From: Lycium barbarum
Lineage: Eukaryota; Streptophyta; Magnoliopsida; Solanales; Solanaceae
DNA length: 64,000 nucleotides
Reading direction: 5' to 3'
Assembly: GCF_019175385.1 (NCBI RefSeq)
Contig: NC_083339.1
Location: forward strand, 46,734,074 to 46,798,073
Position 1 is the first letter of the stretch, and every line of letters begins with the position of its first letter. Of this stretch, positions 22,941 through 35,725 are shown in pieces. The position numbers were made by a program, and so were the translations under genes. A model generated the notes under the pieces. It searched no databases, was not told the DNA's origin, and saw only the letters and a list, made by a program, of their open reading frames with translations.

Positions 22941-24164
22941 TCATAGAGAGATAGGAGGATTCATACCATATGATTCATGCCTTAGAAAGAAAGTACTAGC
23001 CTTACATACCTCTTTCTCTTAACAATTTCCATCGCTTGATTATTCTCCTTCAATGCTCACGTTTCTACCTTCAAGAGAATTCGCATTCACATTAGCTAAT
23101 CGATTACATGAATGTGCTTACTAAAGCTAGAGAAAATTGGGCAGCATTTCCTTTGTTTATACAACTTTTCCCATATTGTATATCAACTCCCAAACATTTA
23201 TAATAACGTTCACAATATCATAACCATCAATCGTCATTCATCTACATTACCCTCATTTCACAATTCCATTTCAATTCATCCATAATCATGGTCATGGTAT
23301 ACTCGTGCGTTTTCTCACATATAATGCTTATCCCATGTCCTTAATATCATTTATAACATAACCATATCACAACACATCAATAATCGTGACTCAATTCAAA
23401 TTATCACTCAAAATGACACTATTCACACTTTCATGACCCATTTTCTATATCCTTTCACAATCCAAGTGTTTCAACTTTCAAATACCTTAAACAACATGTA
23501 AATACCTTAAACCTTACCTTAGATGGTGTAGGAATGAACCTTGAGTGTAAACACTTCCCTTGAGCAAAACCCTAGTTTCACCTTCACTTGGATTCCTTGT
23601 CTTGGATGAACTTTAATGAGTTTCTTATACTTCATTTCCTTGGTTTGATGTAATTGATCACAAATACCCCTTGAATTCTTGTTGGAGAAGTGTAGAGAGA
23701 TGTTTTAGAGAGAAGGGGAGTGAATGGAAAATGAAATGAAATGAACTTGGATCCCCTTTTTAATACACAAAATCAGTCCCGACCCATTTACGGTCCGTAT
23801 CTTTTGTACGGTCCGTATAATGGACCGTACAATTCACAGTTTTCCGAAAATCATTTTCGTCGACTCGTTTGATCTCCAATCCTTATGGAACCTTCTTGAC
23901 ACTTGTTTATCACTTCATTAACAATCTAGGGGTAATTATAACTCTTCTCCAAAGCATCATTAAGTCATTGTTAATTCGTTATTCGTAAATCCTTTCCGAT
24001 ACATCTCGTATGTCTTGCCTCCTCTTGGCAACTTTCTTCTCTTACTTTGAAATCTCATTTAGAATCATCACATGTTATTTCTTACTAGTCAAAAGATCGC
24101 ATACATCGTACCCTCGTCAGTCTATTCACTGTGCATGAACGGAAAATTTTTCTGAGGTGTAACA

Positions 24165-25007
24165 ATGGTGCACTTTATCTCTACTTCCCTTCAGGTGCCC
24201 TTGTTGCTTTATACTTATTTGACTTGGTTGCAATTCGCTTCGTCTGTTAGTACTTTACCTCGTAATCAGTCTACATTGGTCCTGTTTCTGCGAAACTTAA
24301 CCAAATGCATATTCGACATTAAACCGTTCTATTTTCCTTAGTTACTCTGCTCCCCTTGGTTGACCATCTTATTCCTCTTGTACAGCTCCCATATATACAC
24401 TAGCGGTCCTTGATTAACAAATTTTTGAAACTAAAAACCGTCTGATATTTTGCAAGACTAACGTCCGTAGCGGTCCCATCATAATGCTGGACCTGAAGAA
24501 AAGGTCGGATGTGCCAACTTCTGTAATGGTTTTCTCATATCCTACTCATCGGCCCTGAGTGTAAAGCTAAATTTTGTGGTGGGGCCATACTCACAGCTGT
24601 CATGGCGTTGTTTCATAGGGTCCTTAGACGTATCCTTCACGATAAAGCTCATAATCTTTGAAGGGTTTGACTCAATCGCATAACTTATATTCCCCCTTAT
24701 CTCTTCTATTACTCTTTAACCCGTACTAGCAAAGGGGCATTAGTCTGATATCCATTTCCGGAGCTGACCCCACATTCTTTTATGATTGAAACCTTTCTTT
24801 TTTATTAGCGTAATTGCAATTCTAACAAGAAGATAGAATCGGGACCGAACTTTCCTACGTTGCTGGCTCTATCGCATAATCTAGATCATGAAGAAAAGAG
24901 GTATTTCCTAACTGCCCTGTAGTCCCCTGTTTAGAAGTATGGCACGCTTCATATCCCTAAACAAGACTCTACTAGACATGGCTCATAGACATCCCTAGGA
25001 CTGACCC
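24165..25007 (-). other. E3 interior and leader remnant, non-coding
   Basis: The right end (about 24880-25007) matches the leader between primer site and gag seen in E1 and A, in minus orientation. A gag start is not found where expected; the sequence runs into pyrimidine-rich DNA with no recognisable domain. This suggests a non-autonomous element without gag, or one whose gag was deleted. Confidence 0.5.
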
Positions 25008-25019
25008 GCTCAGATACCA
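25008..25019 (-). other. E3 primer-binding site, one base off consensus
   Basis: Minus strand reads TGGTATCTGAGC, differing from the initiator-tRNA-Met complement at one base. It lies three bases inside the LTR that begins at 25023, identifying that LTR as a 5' LTR on the minus strand. Confidence 0.85.
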
Positions 25020-25482
25020 CTTTGTCACACCCTGGCGAGGGGCATGACAAGCACCCGACCCTAACAGTCGGATACCACCTGACGTTACATAATATAACCT
25101 TAATACAACAATCCTGATCGTAATCATTAGCATGTACATATAAGAGCACCGGTACACAGAAAGGCCCAACACAAGGATAACATAACCTCTTTGTGAACGA
25201 CTGTATACATAAGCTGGCCGTCAAGGCCGCAACATGAACATCAAAAATATCATATAGCCACCCAGGCTATAACATGTGTATCATAAGTATAATGAAAACA
25301 TGCATGATTCTGACACCCACTATACTGTCTATGAGCCTCTAAGAGTACGTACATATGTCGTATACATAATATGCACACTCGATATATACCGAACTAGCAA
25401 GCCTGGCATAATGGTACTTGCTGACGTCCCGTTGAAGCTGGCGATTCTATTGAGAATGTCCTTCTGCTCTTCCTGTCAGGAC

Positions 25483-25540
25483 CTGCAGCATGAAATGCAG
25501 CGCACCAAGAAGTAGGACGGTCAGTACAGATAAGAGTACT
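25483..25540 (-). other. Three-hairpin LTR module, E3 copy
   Basis: CTGCA 25483-25487 pairs with TGCAG 25496-25500, and AGTAC 25523-25527 with GTACT 25536-25540. The first stem differs from the common CTGCG/CGCAG at both arms, keeping the pair. The middle stem is weak here. Confidence 0.7.
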
Positions 25541-25685
25541 AAGTATGTAAGGCAAGGAAATAATGACATCAGTAAAATATGAATGTAAACATGAGAGAAT
25601 AGTGATAATTGGTAACCTGTGACATCTAAAACCATACAATATGCCATGCATGAGAAAATCATTTTTCATATGCAAGTAAATATAC

Positions 25686-25688
<3 letters not shown>

Positions 25689-25731
<43 letters not shown>
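25689..25731. repeat. (AT)n microsatellite
   Basis: Uninterrupted AT dinucleotides of about 43 bp inside the E3 LTR. Confidence 0.97.
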
Positions 25732-25732
<1 letters not shown>

Positions 25733-27508
25733 CATACCCGTCCGTAGTGGGACTCGGTGTGAAGAGTACCCGGCCCTTTCAGGACTCGGTGTGAAACGTA
25801 CCCGGCGTTTTCAGGACTCAGTGTGTATATCATCATCATCATATCATCATCCTCCCTGCATCCGGGAAAACATCATAACGTACCCGGCCCTAATGGGACT
25901 CGGTGTGAATACCCAACTGATCAGTGGTTGCACATCCAATTGTCGTATTCGGCTGACTATAGCGCGGCTCGGTGGAGTAAAATAGTGCATACATATATAT
26001 ATAAATGCATGAGGGGTTAAAGAAGTGACATTGGGCCTTTCGGAGTGACGTAAGGTCGTTATACATCCAAATACATTATGGGACATATAACGAGGACAAG
26101 GAATGACTCAAATGATAATACTCACATTAACATCATAAGGATCTTTCTTAAAGTATACAGACGGTTTAATAGGAGTCAATGAACAACTTAGCTGGGGACG
26201 TTTACTTAATTTCGTAAAATATCGGGAATTCCATAAAAATAGAGTTTTCTGGAAATAAATATGCATCTTTCATAAAATATATGTACCTCTCATAAAATAC
26301 GTATTTTTCATAATATATATATATATCGTAAAATGTAGGAATTCTGGAATAGACTCGAATGGATTGATAATTCACGCTAGGGGTTGTATTTATTCGTGCT
26401 AAGGAAAATGATAGTGAAAACCTTACATACCTTTATCTTCAAAAATGTGACCTAGAGGAATTCCCTATTCCTATGTTGGTACTTCTCTTGCACCTAAACG
26501 GAAATATACAATCTAGGGTAGTCTTCTCATAGCTTGCATGCGAAGTATTCTAGGTGTTATATCCAATTCTTTCGGAGTTATGGAAATTCGGGTAGCATTT
26601 CCTCTGTTTATACTCCGATCGCAGGATTATAACAACTACCCAACACCAACAATCATAATGCATACTCATTCCCATACTAATTTGTCAAAAATATCCATCA
26701 TAATCCATCATCAATACCCATCATAGATTTATTTCGTATTTCCACCAATTCGACTAAATACGAGCTAAATCTAGCAATATCCAATTTGCGAATTTATGTA
26801 AACTTTTGATAATGGAGGAACATCTTACCTTAAATGGGTTGCATGTGTGCCGGGTTCGAGGTTCCTACTCTTATCCAAGTTGATACTACAACGGATATCG
26901 AAAACTACAAAGTAATACGTACTTTCCGAGCCTAAGTTGAAGTTGGAACCCACCAAATTGGGTTAAGGTTGGTGTGGAGGCTTGAAGGAGTGTTAGAGAG
27001 GTTTCTAGAGACTTCTAGGTGGTGAGAATGGGTGAAAAATGAGTAAACAAAATCAGTTTGGGGCTATTAATAGGGCTGTGGGTCGGGTCACTTAATGGGC
27101 TTTTAAGTGGGCTTCCAGGATTTTCACGCAGGTTCGCGGGCCTCTGGCAGTCAGTTTTAAAATGCCCATAACTCCCTACTTTGATGTCGTATTGAAACAA
27201 TTTTTGTTGCGTTGAAAACTAGACTCGATGAAATTCAATTTGGATAGCTTATGAACTCCATAACTTCTCATATGCTAGGAGATATAGCTCACTCAATTTG
27301 AACAAAAAATCCTGTCCGAAATTTGCCTAGTTTTTCCCAAAGCTTTGATAACTTACTTTCTCCAACCAGCTTGACCTCAGAACCTTTAGCTATTCTCTTA
27401 TTACTTGTTAGAAGTATTTCTTAGTCTTATAATAGTTCCATGGCCTCTCCAAGCTCACGTTCGTTTAGTAACGGTACTAACGATATGAAATTTTTCCAAG
27501 GTGTAACA

Positions 27509-29135
27509 CCCGTTTGTCATGACTTATATCCCGCGTATGGTCACGATGTTAACCCTCTATAAGCTCCTTTTGCGAAAATATGCCATAAGTACGGAACGCC
27601 CTTAGCTCCTGGGAGGGCGAGGAGTAACATCTATCCTTCGCTGTTTGTGAACTGCCCCTACCGGACTGGTGACAACCTCTCCCGGACTGAGAACCACCTC
27701 ATCTAGGCTGTGCACCACCCCTACCTGAAAAACCACTTCTGCTAACCCAAGGTGCTGGATTCTAGAATTGGGACCCCTGCTGAGTCCCACTCTGCCTGGG
27801 TTTGGGATATTCTTTTGTGAAATATCCCGGGTCACCACACACATAACAACCTCTGAGCAGCTGGGGATGATTCACTAATACTGAAAACCCCGAATACCTT
27901 TCACGATCTACAGGTCGAGTGTAAGAATCTCGAGAAGTCTATCCGGCACTGAATCCACTAAGCCCAGAAGGGCCACCAGCTATAATATGAATCGTTGATT
28001 GAATGAGGCTGTGAGAGTGGTACTGATGACTCCTACCCACATGGCTCCTACCTCTAGAAGTCGAACAACTGAAATTGTCGAGCTGCCAGATCCTCTTATC
28101 ATCATTCCCATCATGAGCCTTAACCCTTGTACACTCCACCTCAGTAGCATGATCAACCACAGACTAGAAAGAAGAACTAAAAGTTACCAACTATAGAGTC
28201 GCCAGCTTCAACGAAAGCACTAATCCCTTGACGAATCTCCTCACCCTCTCTACCTTGGTGGGGAGTAACTGATAAGCATAACGGGCCAAAGAGTGAAATC
28301 TAGACTCATACTCGGCTACGGATATCCTTCTCTTCTGTAAGTCATTGAACTCACCTCTCCTCCTGTCCCTCAAAGTTCGGGGGACGTACTTCTCTAGAAA
28401 CACCTGATAGAACTGGGTCCAAGTCAAAGGAGGCGACCCAGCTGTTCGACACTCAATATAGGACCTCCACCATAACTTTATGTCCTCATGCCACTGGAAG
28501 GAAATATAATCAACCCCATGTGACTCAACTGCTCCCAACTTATGCCACCTCTCATGACTATCCACAATAAACTCATATGCGTCCTCTCTGGGGGGTACCA
28601 TAAAACTCTTGCGGCTTCATCTTGGTAAACCTCACAAATAGATCCTACACCTTATGGCTCATAGTTGGGCCAGCAAGGGGCATAGGAGCTAAGGCAGGCG
28701 GTAGAACCTCATCAATGCAGGAAGCCACAACAGTAGCGGGCTATGCCCCAATAGCACAGAACTGATCTGGAGTCTGACCTCCAACTCAGGTCTGGGAACT
28801 GTCTTGAGTAGCTGGGAGGGTGCCTGACTTATGCATCCCCTCAAAAAGGCTTAAGAATGCGAACCATGGCATCCTAGAGTATAGGAGTTGTAATGATAGA
28901 CGGTGGCTGAGCCTGGGCTAGTCCTGGCTGCTCCTTCTCTATAAACTCACCGTCGTACTCTACCTCGGGCTCAGGAGACGCTGATCTGGTCTACCCCAAT
29001 CCGATGCTGCCCCACGCCTCTACCTCTACCGCGGCCTCTGGCTCGGCCGCGACCTCATGCCCCAACCACAACAGTTGGAGCGGGTACATAGTCTCTGGCA
29101 ACTGTAGCACGTGTCCTCACCATCTGTGAGAGAAT
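27509..29135 (-). pseudogene. F gag: broken gag of a second gypsy lineage
   Basis: This Gag differs from those of E1, A, B and C. On the minus strand it starts near 29123 (MVRTRAT), passes an acidic and Arg/Gly-rich segment with frameshifts and stops, and has a capsid-like core at 28601-28191 (FQWHEDIKLWWRS, FYQVFLEKYVPRTLRDRRR, EYESRFHSLARYAYQL, RVRRFVKGL). The carboxyl end near 27850-27800 has a knuckle CYVCGDPGYFTKEYP in which the zinc-binding His and last Cys are both Tyr. Stops interrupt the core-to-knuckle link. The left end is cut by the E3 LTR at 27508; no protease or polymerase of this lineage lies in the window. Confidence 0.88.
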
Positions 29136-29324
29136 AGGAATAGAAGTCAGATACTATTTGAATCATCTAGATACCAATTTGAATAAAGTAGCACGAAAGG
29201 AATGAAAGAATGAAAGATTCCTAAATGTCCTATAGCCTCTTGCAGATAAGTACAGAGCTCATTGTACCGATCCGAAAGACTCTGCTAGACATTGCTCTTG
29301 TACTTGTAAGACTAGTAACCTAGG

Positions 29325-29336
29325 GCTTTGATACCA
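29325..29336 (-). other. F primer-binding site
   Basis: Minus strand reads TGGTATCAAAGC, one base from the initiator-tRNA-Met complement, three bases inside the LTR. Confidence 0.85.
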
Positions 29337-29339
29337 ACT

Positions 29340-32008
29340 TATCATGACCCAAATCATGGTTCGTGAGGGCACCCACACAAACCCCATAGTGGGCGAGCCC
29401 TTCCCTTATACTAATTCATTTTAATTAGCAGTCATCAAGCGGAAATAAGAAGCTAATATACTAACAGTCTCGGTATATATGAATAAGTGTGGAAGTACTA
29501 ATACATAAATACCCCAAAATCGGGTCTAAAACTAGTACCAGAAACACTACTAAATAAATACATAGTCTGAAAAGGAAATACAAATCAAGTCTAATAAATA
29601 CTATCTCGGAAAAGAAAGGATATATATATATATATGTATGTAGAAGAGCCTCTGGGCTACGGATCTAGAAAATGGCTTACCCTAGAAACTCTATCAACAA
29701 GCCTCGGGATCACTCGCGAGGACAGGAACTGGAACCTGTGACGTACTCTGCACTCAGAGAAAAGTGCAGCAAGAGTAGTATGAGTACAAAACACACGTAC
29801 TCACAGGTATCACAGGCCGACGACAATTAGTTCACGCATATACATAGACAAAATTTAATAAATAGAGAAGATAAGCAGTCAAGACAAACACACAACAACG
29901 ATAATAAGGAAAGTCTCACCATAATGATAGTCGCAATGGATCCCAACAACTCACATCATAAGCCTAGGTGGAGCCTCTAATCCACAAGTCTGTCAATTCA
30001 TTAATTAAGTCCTCACAATAGACATTAACTCAGTATATCAACAACATGAATTAATAAATAATATGCCATGATGTGGAATGAATGTAATAATATGCCATGC
30101 AATGCAATGCCCCCCAGGCCTCCTCTCCGTACCATACACAAATTCTAAGGACAATGTCATAATATTCATGACCCACGGGGGCCCTGCGAAGTCCATGTAC
30201 CACGGTCGCTCATACCCCATTCCTCTCTTTCCTTTTTTTACCCCCATGTCGCCACACGGGGGGAACATGGGGACGTAAAAAAGGGGGTCTTATCAACTTG
30301 TTCCGACCTAGGATAATAAGCTCATGAGCTTGGTCTGACTTCACCGTTGAGAAAGAAAAGAAGTATGTACCTCAGATCACGATCACTCTCTTTCACTCTT
30401 GTATGTAACCTCATATCACGGGCACTCTCTCTCTCTCTTTTACTCTCTCCGGCAAAGACCATGAAGGCTCCAGTCTCTCATTTATCATCATTTCAAGAGT
30501 AATCATGTCAAATCAATAATACATGAAATATAGGATGTCTGCCATGCATAACTCAACCTCATCAATATGACACTCGTAGAAGCCATAATAATTACCATGA
30601 ATACAAATCGTAATCCAATTTATCAGAACCAATCCTTCCATTGAGATTAGTGAGAATTCAAGAAACAAAGAGATTCACATCAATATGATGAAAAGCCCAC
30701 ATAACAACTGACAATACCAACTTAATCGGAATATAACTCCACACCATGCCCGAAAGCTTATCATGTTTTTCCCATCAATCACTACTATACATATATGATT
30801 CGCTAATCGGAGTCTAGACATAAGTAAATCGTCACCTACCTAGAAGCCGAACAGGTGCCACGAACTAGTCTACTAGAGCTTTTCTACATTAGATTACGAG
30901 GCTAATGATACCCATGAAGCCATAAAACCAATCAAAAAAAAATAACCCTTAAAAGAGAACCCCAACCCACATGTAAAATAGAAAATTCATAGGAAAATTA
31001 AGCTACCCAAAGTCTAGGGAGTCCAAATACCAATTTTCATCACAAACTAGTCTCAATTGAGCATCAATTTCATTATTCCATCAAAACCCACAATTTATAA
31101 GAAAACCCTTATCTTCCATGATCATAATCTTAAGTAAAAGAGAAATTCAAGCATAACAACTAGTTACTTCAATGATTAAATGATTAGAATCAAGAGACTT
31201 TCCCAACAAGACATGATTTAGAAAGAAAGATAGTTCAAAATCAACATAGGGTTTATCACCCCAAAATCCTCAAATTAAACGTGGTTCTCTAACATGATTT
31301 CCCCACTTTAAAGGCAACATATACAAAATAAGAAGGTATAAAACTTACCTAATGGAAGAATCCTCAAAAAGACCAGCAAAATCGCCCCTAAAAACCCTCT
31401 AAGTCTCCAATTTAGTGAATGGAAAGAAATGGTTTGAATTTGGGGATTTAATGATCCTCACCCCAGCGATCTCGCTTATGGGGACCCATTTTCCACAGAT
31501 GTGGCCTCGCATTTGTAGTGATATATCCGCAGATGCGGCCTCATTTGATAACACACAGCCTCGTATCTGAGGACCAAGTCCGTATAGGCGGGCCTTAGAT
31601 GCGACCCTAAGTCCGCATATGCGGACACCAAAAACCAGAAAATTCTTGTTTTTCACCAACTTCAACCCGAAACCCAAAACCCGACACTATTTTGAGACCT
31701 CCTGGATACAAATCAAGCATGCAACCTACTATAAAAATACGCTACAAACGCATCTGCGCCCTCGGAATCTACAAATGAGGTAATCTTAGCCCAATCAACC
31801 CCTAAAACCTAGTTTCCAACCAAATGACCAAAACACCCCTTATGTGCCTTAGGAACCGAACCAACTATTAGAACTGACAAAAAATGTCAAAAAGACTCGT
31901 TAACCTAAAAGTCAACTATTGGTCAACTCTTTTTCAATTATTCAACTTAAAAGCTTCTAAATTGCTCAAATTCCATCAAGACTCTCCCGACTACCTCAAG
32001 AAGCGTTC
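29340..32008 (-). repeat. F 5' LTR (minus strand), outer end lost
   Basis: The inner end is GGGTCATGATA, a mutated form of the usual ...GTCATGACA, next to the primer site. The outer (right) end is not visible as TGT...; LTR G abuts at 32009, so the terminus was probably removed or displaced. The sequence is unlike the other LTRs apart from the hairpin module at 29748-29802. No gene seen; open frames such as 30038-30268 lack motifs and read across simple CT-rich tracts. Confidence 0.75.
29748..29802 (-). other. Hairpin module, distant F copy
   Basis: CTGCACT 29748-29754 pairs with AGTGCAG 29763-29769, and GAGTAC 29782-29787 with GTACTC 29797-29802. Two of the three stems seen in other LTRs are present with longer arms. 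Confidence 0.6.
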
Positions 32009-32689
32009 TGTCACACCCTAACCTTGATAAGGCTTGATGGGCACCCGACCCTTATTTAGGGCCGAGCGAACCCACTGATTCTTATTACACTCATAATCTC
32101 TTTGGACTCTTAAATCAAATAAACCGAAATACATAGTAAAGGCTTTCAGAAACATTCCTTACGTTGTTCTCAAGTCAAGTAAAATCTGTAATCATATGGA
32201 ATTCGCAACATAATGCATAATGGTACATCGGCTTGTAGAGCCGCTTACAAGACTGACAACCCACATACGTGACTCTGTCTGCAAAGTCTCTAACATCAAT
32301 GAAGAAATCATAACATATATATATGTACTCTGACTCGGCAACACTCCGGAAGGAAATGGAGCTCGCCAATCCCACTGGAACTTCTTCTAGCAATGTCTTC
32401 TACTCATCTGTATGTACCTGCGTGGCATGAAACGCAGCCCCCGAAGAAAGGGGTCAGTACGGAATATGTATTGAGCATGTAAAACATGAAATACCGTAAA
32501 GAGGATCATAACCAAAATGGAAATTTACTAGAAACAAGTATGATTTTTAAAACATCAATACATATGCCTTTTGAAATGAAAATCATGCATACCATCATCA
32601 TATACCGTACCTGGCCCATTGTGGGACTCGGTGGATAAAATAATATCATCATGTCAGCATACTATCATATCATCATGCATATATATACC

Positions 32690-32757
32690 GTACCCGGCCC
32701 TCTAGTGAGGGACTCGGTGGATAAAATCATGTCATCATACTATCATATCCTCATGCA

Positions 32758-32809
<52 letters not shown>

Positions 32810-32945
32810 GTACCCGGCCCTCTAGTGAGGGACTCGGTGAATGAAGTCATCATATGCCCTCCTGGCCGCCATAACATATCATCATCTCATCATGTCATCA
32901 TGTATATACATACCGTACCCGGCCCTCTAGTGAGGGACTCGGTGA
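32690..32945 (-). repeat. Repeated 'CCCGGCCCTCTAGTGAGGG' units
   Basis: Three near-identical units, spaced roughly 85-120 bp apart and separated by AT-rich and CATCAT sequence, lie inside LTR G. Each contains CCCT...AGGG that can pair. Confidence 0.85.
32761..32807. repeat. (AT)n microsatellite
   Basis: AT dinucleotide run of about 47 bp between two of the LTR minisatellite units. Confidence 0.97.
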
Positions 32946-33564
32946 ACAATGCAGTGGAGTGCGCACGATAACATACCCGGCCCGGGACTCAGTGAAAGAT
33001 TCATTGAGGCATGCACGAGCAGAGTAGTGAGAAACTATATGCACATAAATCAATTTTTAAGACTCGATGGATGAGTACACAAAACGACACTTGAAAGATC
33101 ACAAACACGTTTCGGGTCAATCCGGGTTAGTATAAGAAAGTTATGAACATTTTAGTACAGAAACCTCTACAAACGTTTCAGAAGCTATATTTGGAAAATC
33201 AAAGCAATAGTCATTTCAAGTACCATTCGAATATCGCTATGGATCAAATCAAAATAGAACTTTTGGAACCACACACATGTATCAAGACATAACAAAACAG
33301 TTTTTGGAAGTCAAGAACCTTAGCCATCCTAGTGGCTCTAACAATAGGAGTTTCTTTTAAATCATACATATACTTTGTCTATTTGTGTTACACCTCGGAA
33401 AATTTCCCGTTGGTACGCAAGTAAATGAACTAATGATGTGTGCGAGGAGTGCGAGTGTATAATGTTTCATGGGAAATGTATATAAAGGGATGTGGATGAT
33501 TAGAATGAAAAGTCGAGAAATGAGAAAAATTGAAAGTTGGCAAAACTGCCCAGTGGTCGTATAG

Positions 33565-33815
33565 TGCAAAATACGGACCGTAAAGTGCAATACGGTCCGT
33601 AAACTTGACGTCGTAAACTGGCATGTCCAACTTCAACTTTCTGCCAGCTGAGGAAATGGCTAAAATACGACCTGGTGGACGGACTGTAAAGTGATTTACG
33701 ACCCGTAAACCATGGTCGTAAATCACCATGCATGCAGGACAAAGTTTCTGGTTTTGCTTAAGCTTAAAAACGACCACGAGGGACGGTCCGTAAACTGAAA
33801 TACGGACCGTAAACC
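33565..33815 (+). promoter_or_regulatory. Palindrome cluster TACGGNCCGTA in the A 5' LTR
   Basis: At least five TACGG(A/T/C)CCGTA sites or one-base variants occur 180-430 bp from the LTR start, in the putative U3. They produce recurring LYGPY/FTVR-type peptides in overlapping open frames that are not genes. Confidence 0.55.
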
Positions 33816-35209
33816 TCCATGGACGACCACTGTTCACCCAGCACAAATTTTTTAATTCATTAAATATGAGGATCAAGACTTATCTTATTTCATTTACAAC
33901 ATTACACCACTTCTCTCTAGAACTTCTCTCTGCATTTATTATATGAGTTTCCAAGGATTATAAGTCATCCATAACATTAAGACAAGTGAATCAAGGATAA
34001 GGGAGTCATCAAGGATCATCCAAGTCAAGAAATCCAAATGGAGAAAAACTAAGGTTTTGCTCAAAGAAGAGTATTATCTACCAAAGCTTGTTCCTACAAC
34101 TTCTAAGGTAAGATTCATGATTTTTACAAGATGTTTAAGGTATTGAAGAATTAAAATACATGGATTGTAGAAAATGTGGTCAACTAGGTCATGAATGATG
34201 AATAGTGACATTTTGAGAAATAGTTTGAATTGAGTTATGAATATTGTTGTGTTGTGATATGAATGTGTTATAAATGGTATTAAAATCATGAACTAAATAC
34301 TTTAGACGAATGGACGAAGATGGGTGTTATAATCATGAATGTGGGTGAATTAGAGGCAAATTGAGGAATCTAGATAATGTGGTTAATGTGAATGACTAAT
34401 GGCCATTGTTATGACATTAATGAAGGTATAAACGCTAGCATTGGAAGGGAACGTGCAAGTGTAGAATAGTTCGACGGAAAGGTATGTAAGGCTAACCCTT
34501 CTTTCATAAGGCATGGTTCTTGGCCGAATTCCTAAATTCCTCTATATGAGTATGTTGTCTCCACATGGTTGGCATTCCAAGCTCATAAGCTCACGACCCT
34601 TGATATGTACTATGATTTTACTATGTTCCTCGCTTGACGAGTAAGTCCATAATGTAGATGTAACGATAGTGATGAGGATAGAAATGATGATGAGAGTAAA
34701 ATGAGATTAAAGATGCTTACGAGCTATGATGTATGTATATGTGCCTATGAAGGGCTATAATGATACCCCGAGCTTATAATGCCGGGTAGGATATATTTAT
34801 ATGTATAAAGTATGTATACGATTACGTAATGCGCGCACACCTCTGCAGAGGGTACGGATAACCCTGATGCCTTGGTAGGGCCAGGTATGTATGACCTTGA
34901 GCCTTGGTTGGCCAAGTATGTATAAGACACCGATCCCATGAGGTTGGGTATGCTATGTAAATGCTGTGTATATGAAATGACTATGTATATAATATGAATA
35001 TGAATGTGAAAAGACTATGTATAGGAATATGAATAAGGACATGTATACGAATATGAGCACAAGTATGGTACGAGTATTATTATGGGATACGAACGACGGT
35101 GTATGCAAGTAAGCGACATGATGATGATATTACTGTCTCCCCTCCTATGCTATCTTCATATGATATCTATTATGCTTCTATATTGATGCTGATCATGCTT
35201 TACATACTC

Positions 35210-35265
35210 AGTACATTCTTTGTACTGACTTCCTTTTGTTTGTGGACGCTGCGTCATGCCCGCAG
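35210..35265 (+). other. Three-hairpin LTR module, A copy
   Basis: AGTACA 35210-35215 pairs with TGTACT 35221-35226; CTGCG 35249-35253 pairs with CGCAG 35261-35265. The middle stem is degraded in this copy. Confidence 0.72.
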
Positions 35266-35713
35266 GTGCGCAGGGAGACAGATTTGATCCTTAGCTGCTT
35301 ATTCGGGGATTTTATAGAGAGCTCCATTTCCTTCGGTGCCATATCTTTTGGGTACACAATATTTTGTGTATATAATTATAGGCATAGCGGGGTCCTGTCC
35401 CGCTAATGTGATATGTTTTACTCTTAGAGGCTCGTAGACATGTGTGTGTGTGGGTAGATGTGTTTGGCCTTGTCGGCCTATGTTTTGTATATCATTTTGT
35501 CGGCCACGTTGGCCCATGTATATTGATGTGGCATGAATGCCTATGATGATATAAATGTGCGGTTGTCCATATGGGACTAGTTGATGAATGAATAGAAATG
35601 CATGTATGATTATGGGGATCACCTAGATGTAAGTATAAGAGTAAGCTAAGAGGGTGCTCGGGTGGGTTATCACCGGGTGCTCGTCGCGGCCCCGAGTCGG
35701 GTCGTGACAAATG

Positions 35714-35725
35714 TGGTATCAGAGC
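35714..35725 (+). other. A primer-binding site for initiator tRNA-Met
   Basis: Exact TGGTATCAGAGC, four bases downstream of the LTR end. The leader runs to 35919 and ends in TTTCAG just before the gag start. Confidence 0.95.

Larger units (their letters stand above)
21042..24164 (-). mobile_element. S5: solo LTR (minus strand), enlarged by internal repeats
   Basis: Left end TGTCACGACCC, right end GAGGTGTAACA, flanked by exact ATGGT duplications (21037-21041, 24165-24169). At 3123 bp it is about 600 bp longer than S2 or S3. The extra length is explained at least partly by a six-copy 32-bp repeat at about 21824-22018 and by repeated copies of a longer unit at about 22250-22940. No coding sequence. 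Confidence 0.93.
25023..27508 (-). repeat. E3 5' LTR (minus strand)
   Basis: Minus-strand reading starts TGTTACACCTTGG (27508) and ends CAGGGTGTGACA (25023), 2486 bp. Sequence inside differs markedly from the E2 LTR at 10609-12968, so the two are not an obvious LTR pair. It contains an (AT)n run and repeats of a 'CCCGGCCC...GGACTCGG' unit at 25735-25985. Confidence 0.85.
32009..33385 (-). repeat. G: partial LTR (minus strand) cut by element A
   Basis: Left end TGTCACACCC; the interior matches the E2 LTR up to about its position 11600, including CTGCG/CGCAG at about 32418-32435. The rest is missing because element A begins at 33386; it should resume beyond the right window edge. Three to four 'CCCGGCCCTCTAGTGAGGG' units occur at about 32690-32945. 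Confidence 0.82.
33386..35709 (+). repeat. A 5' LTR
   Basis: Starts TGTTACACCTCGG and ends GGGTCGTGACA, 2324 bp, followed by a primer site. It matches solo LTR S1 in outline. TACGGNCCGTA palindromes fill about 33570-33815, and the hairpin module is at 35210-35265. The flank ATTTG (33381-33385) should recur after the 3' LTR of A, which is outside the window. Confidence 0.93.

Noticed and set aside
33430..33876. 148-codon minus-strand open frame in the A LTR
   Set aside because: Repeated YGPY/FTVR peptides come from TACGGNCCGTA palindromes; it overlaps the putative promoter region and lacks any domain.
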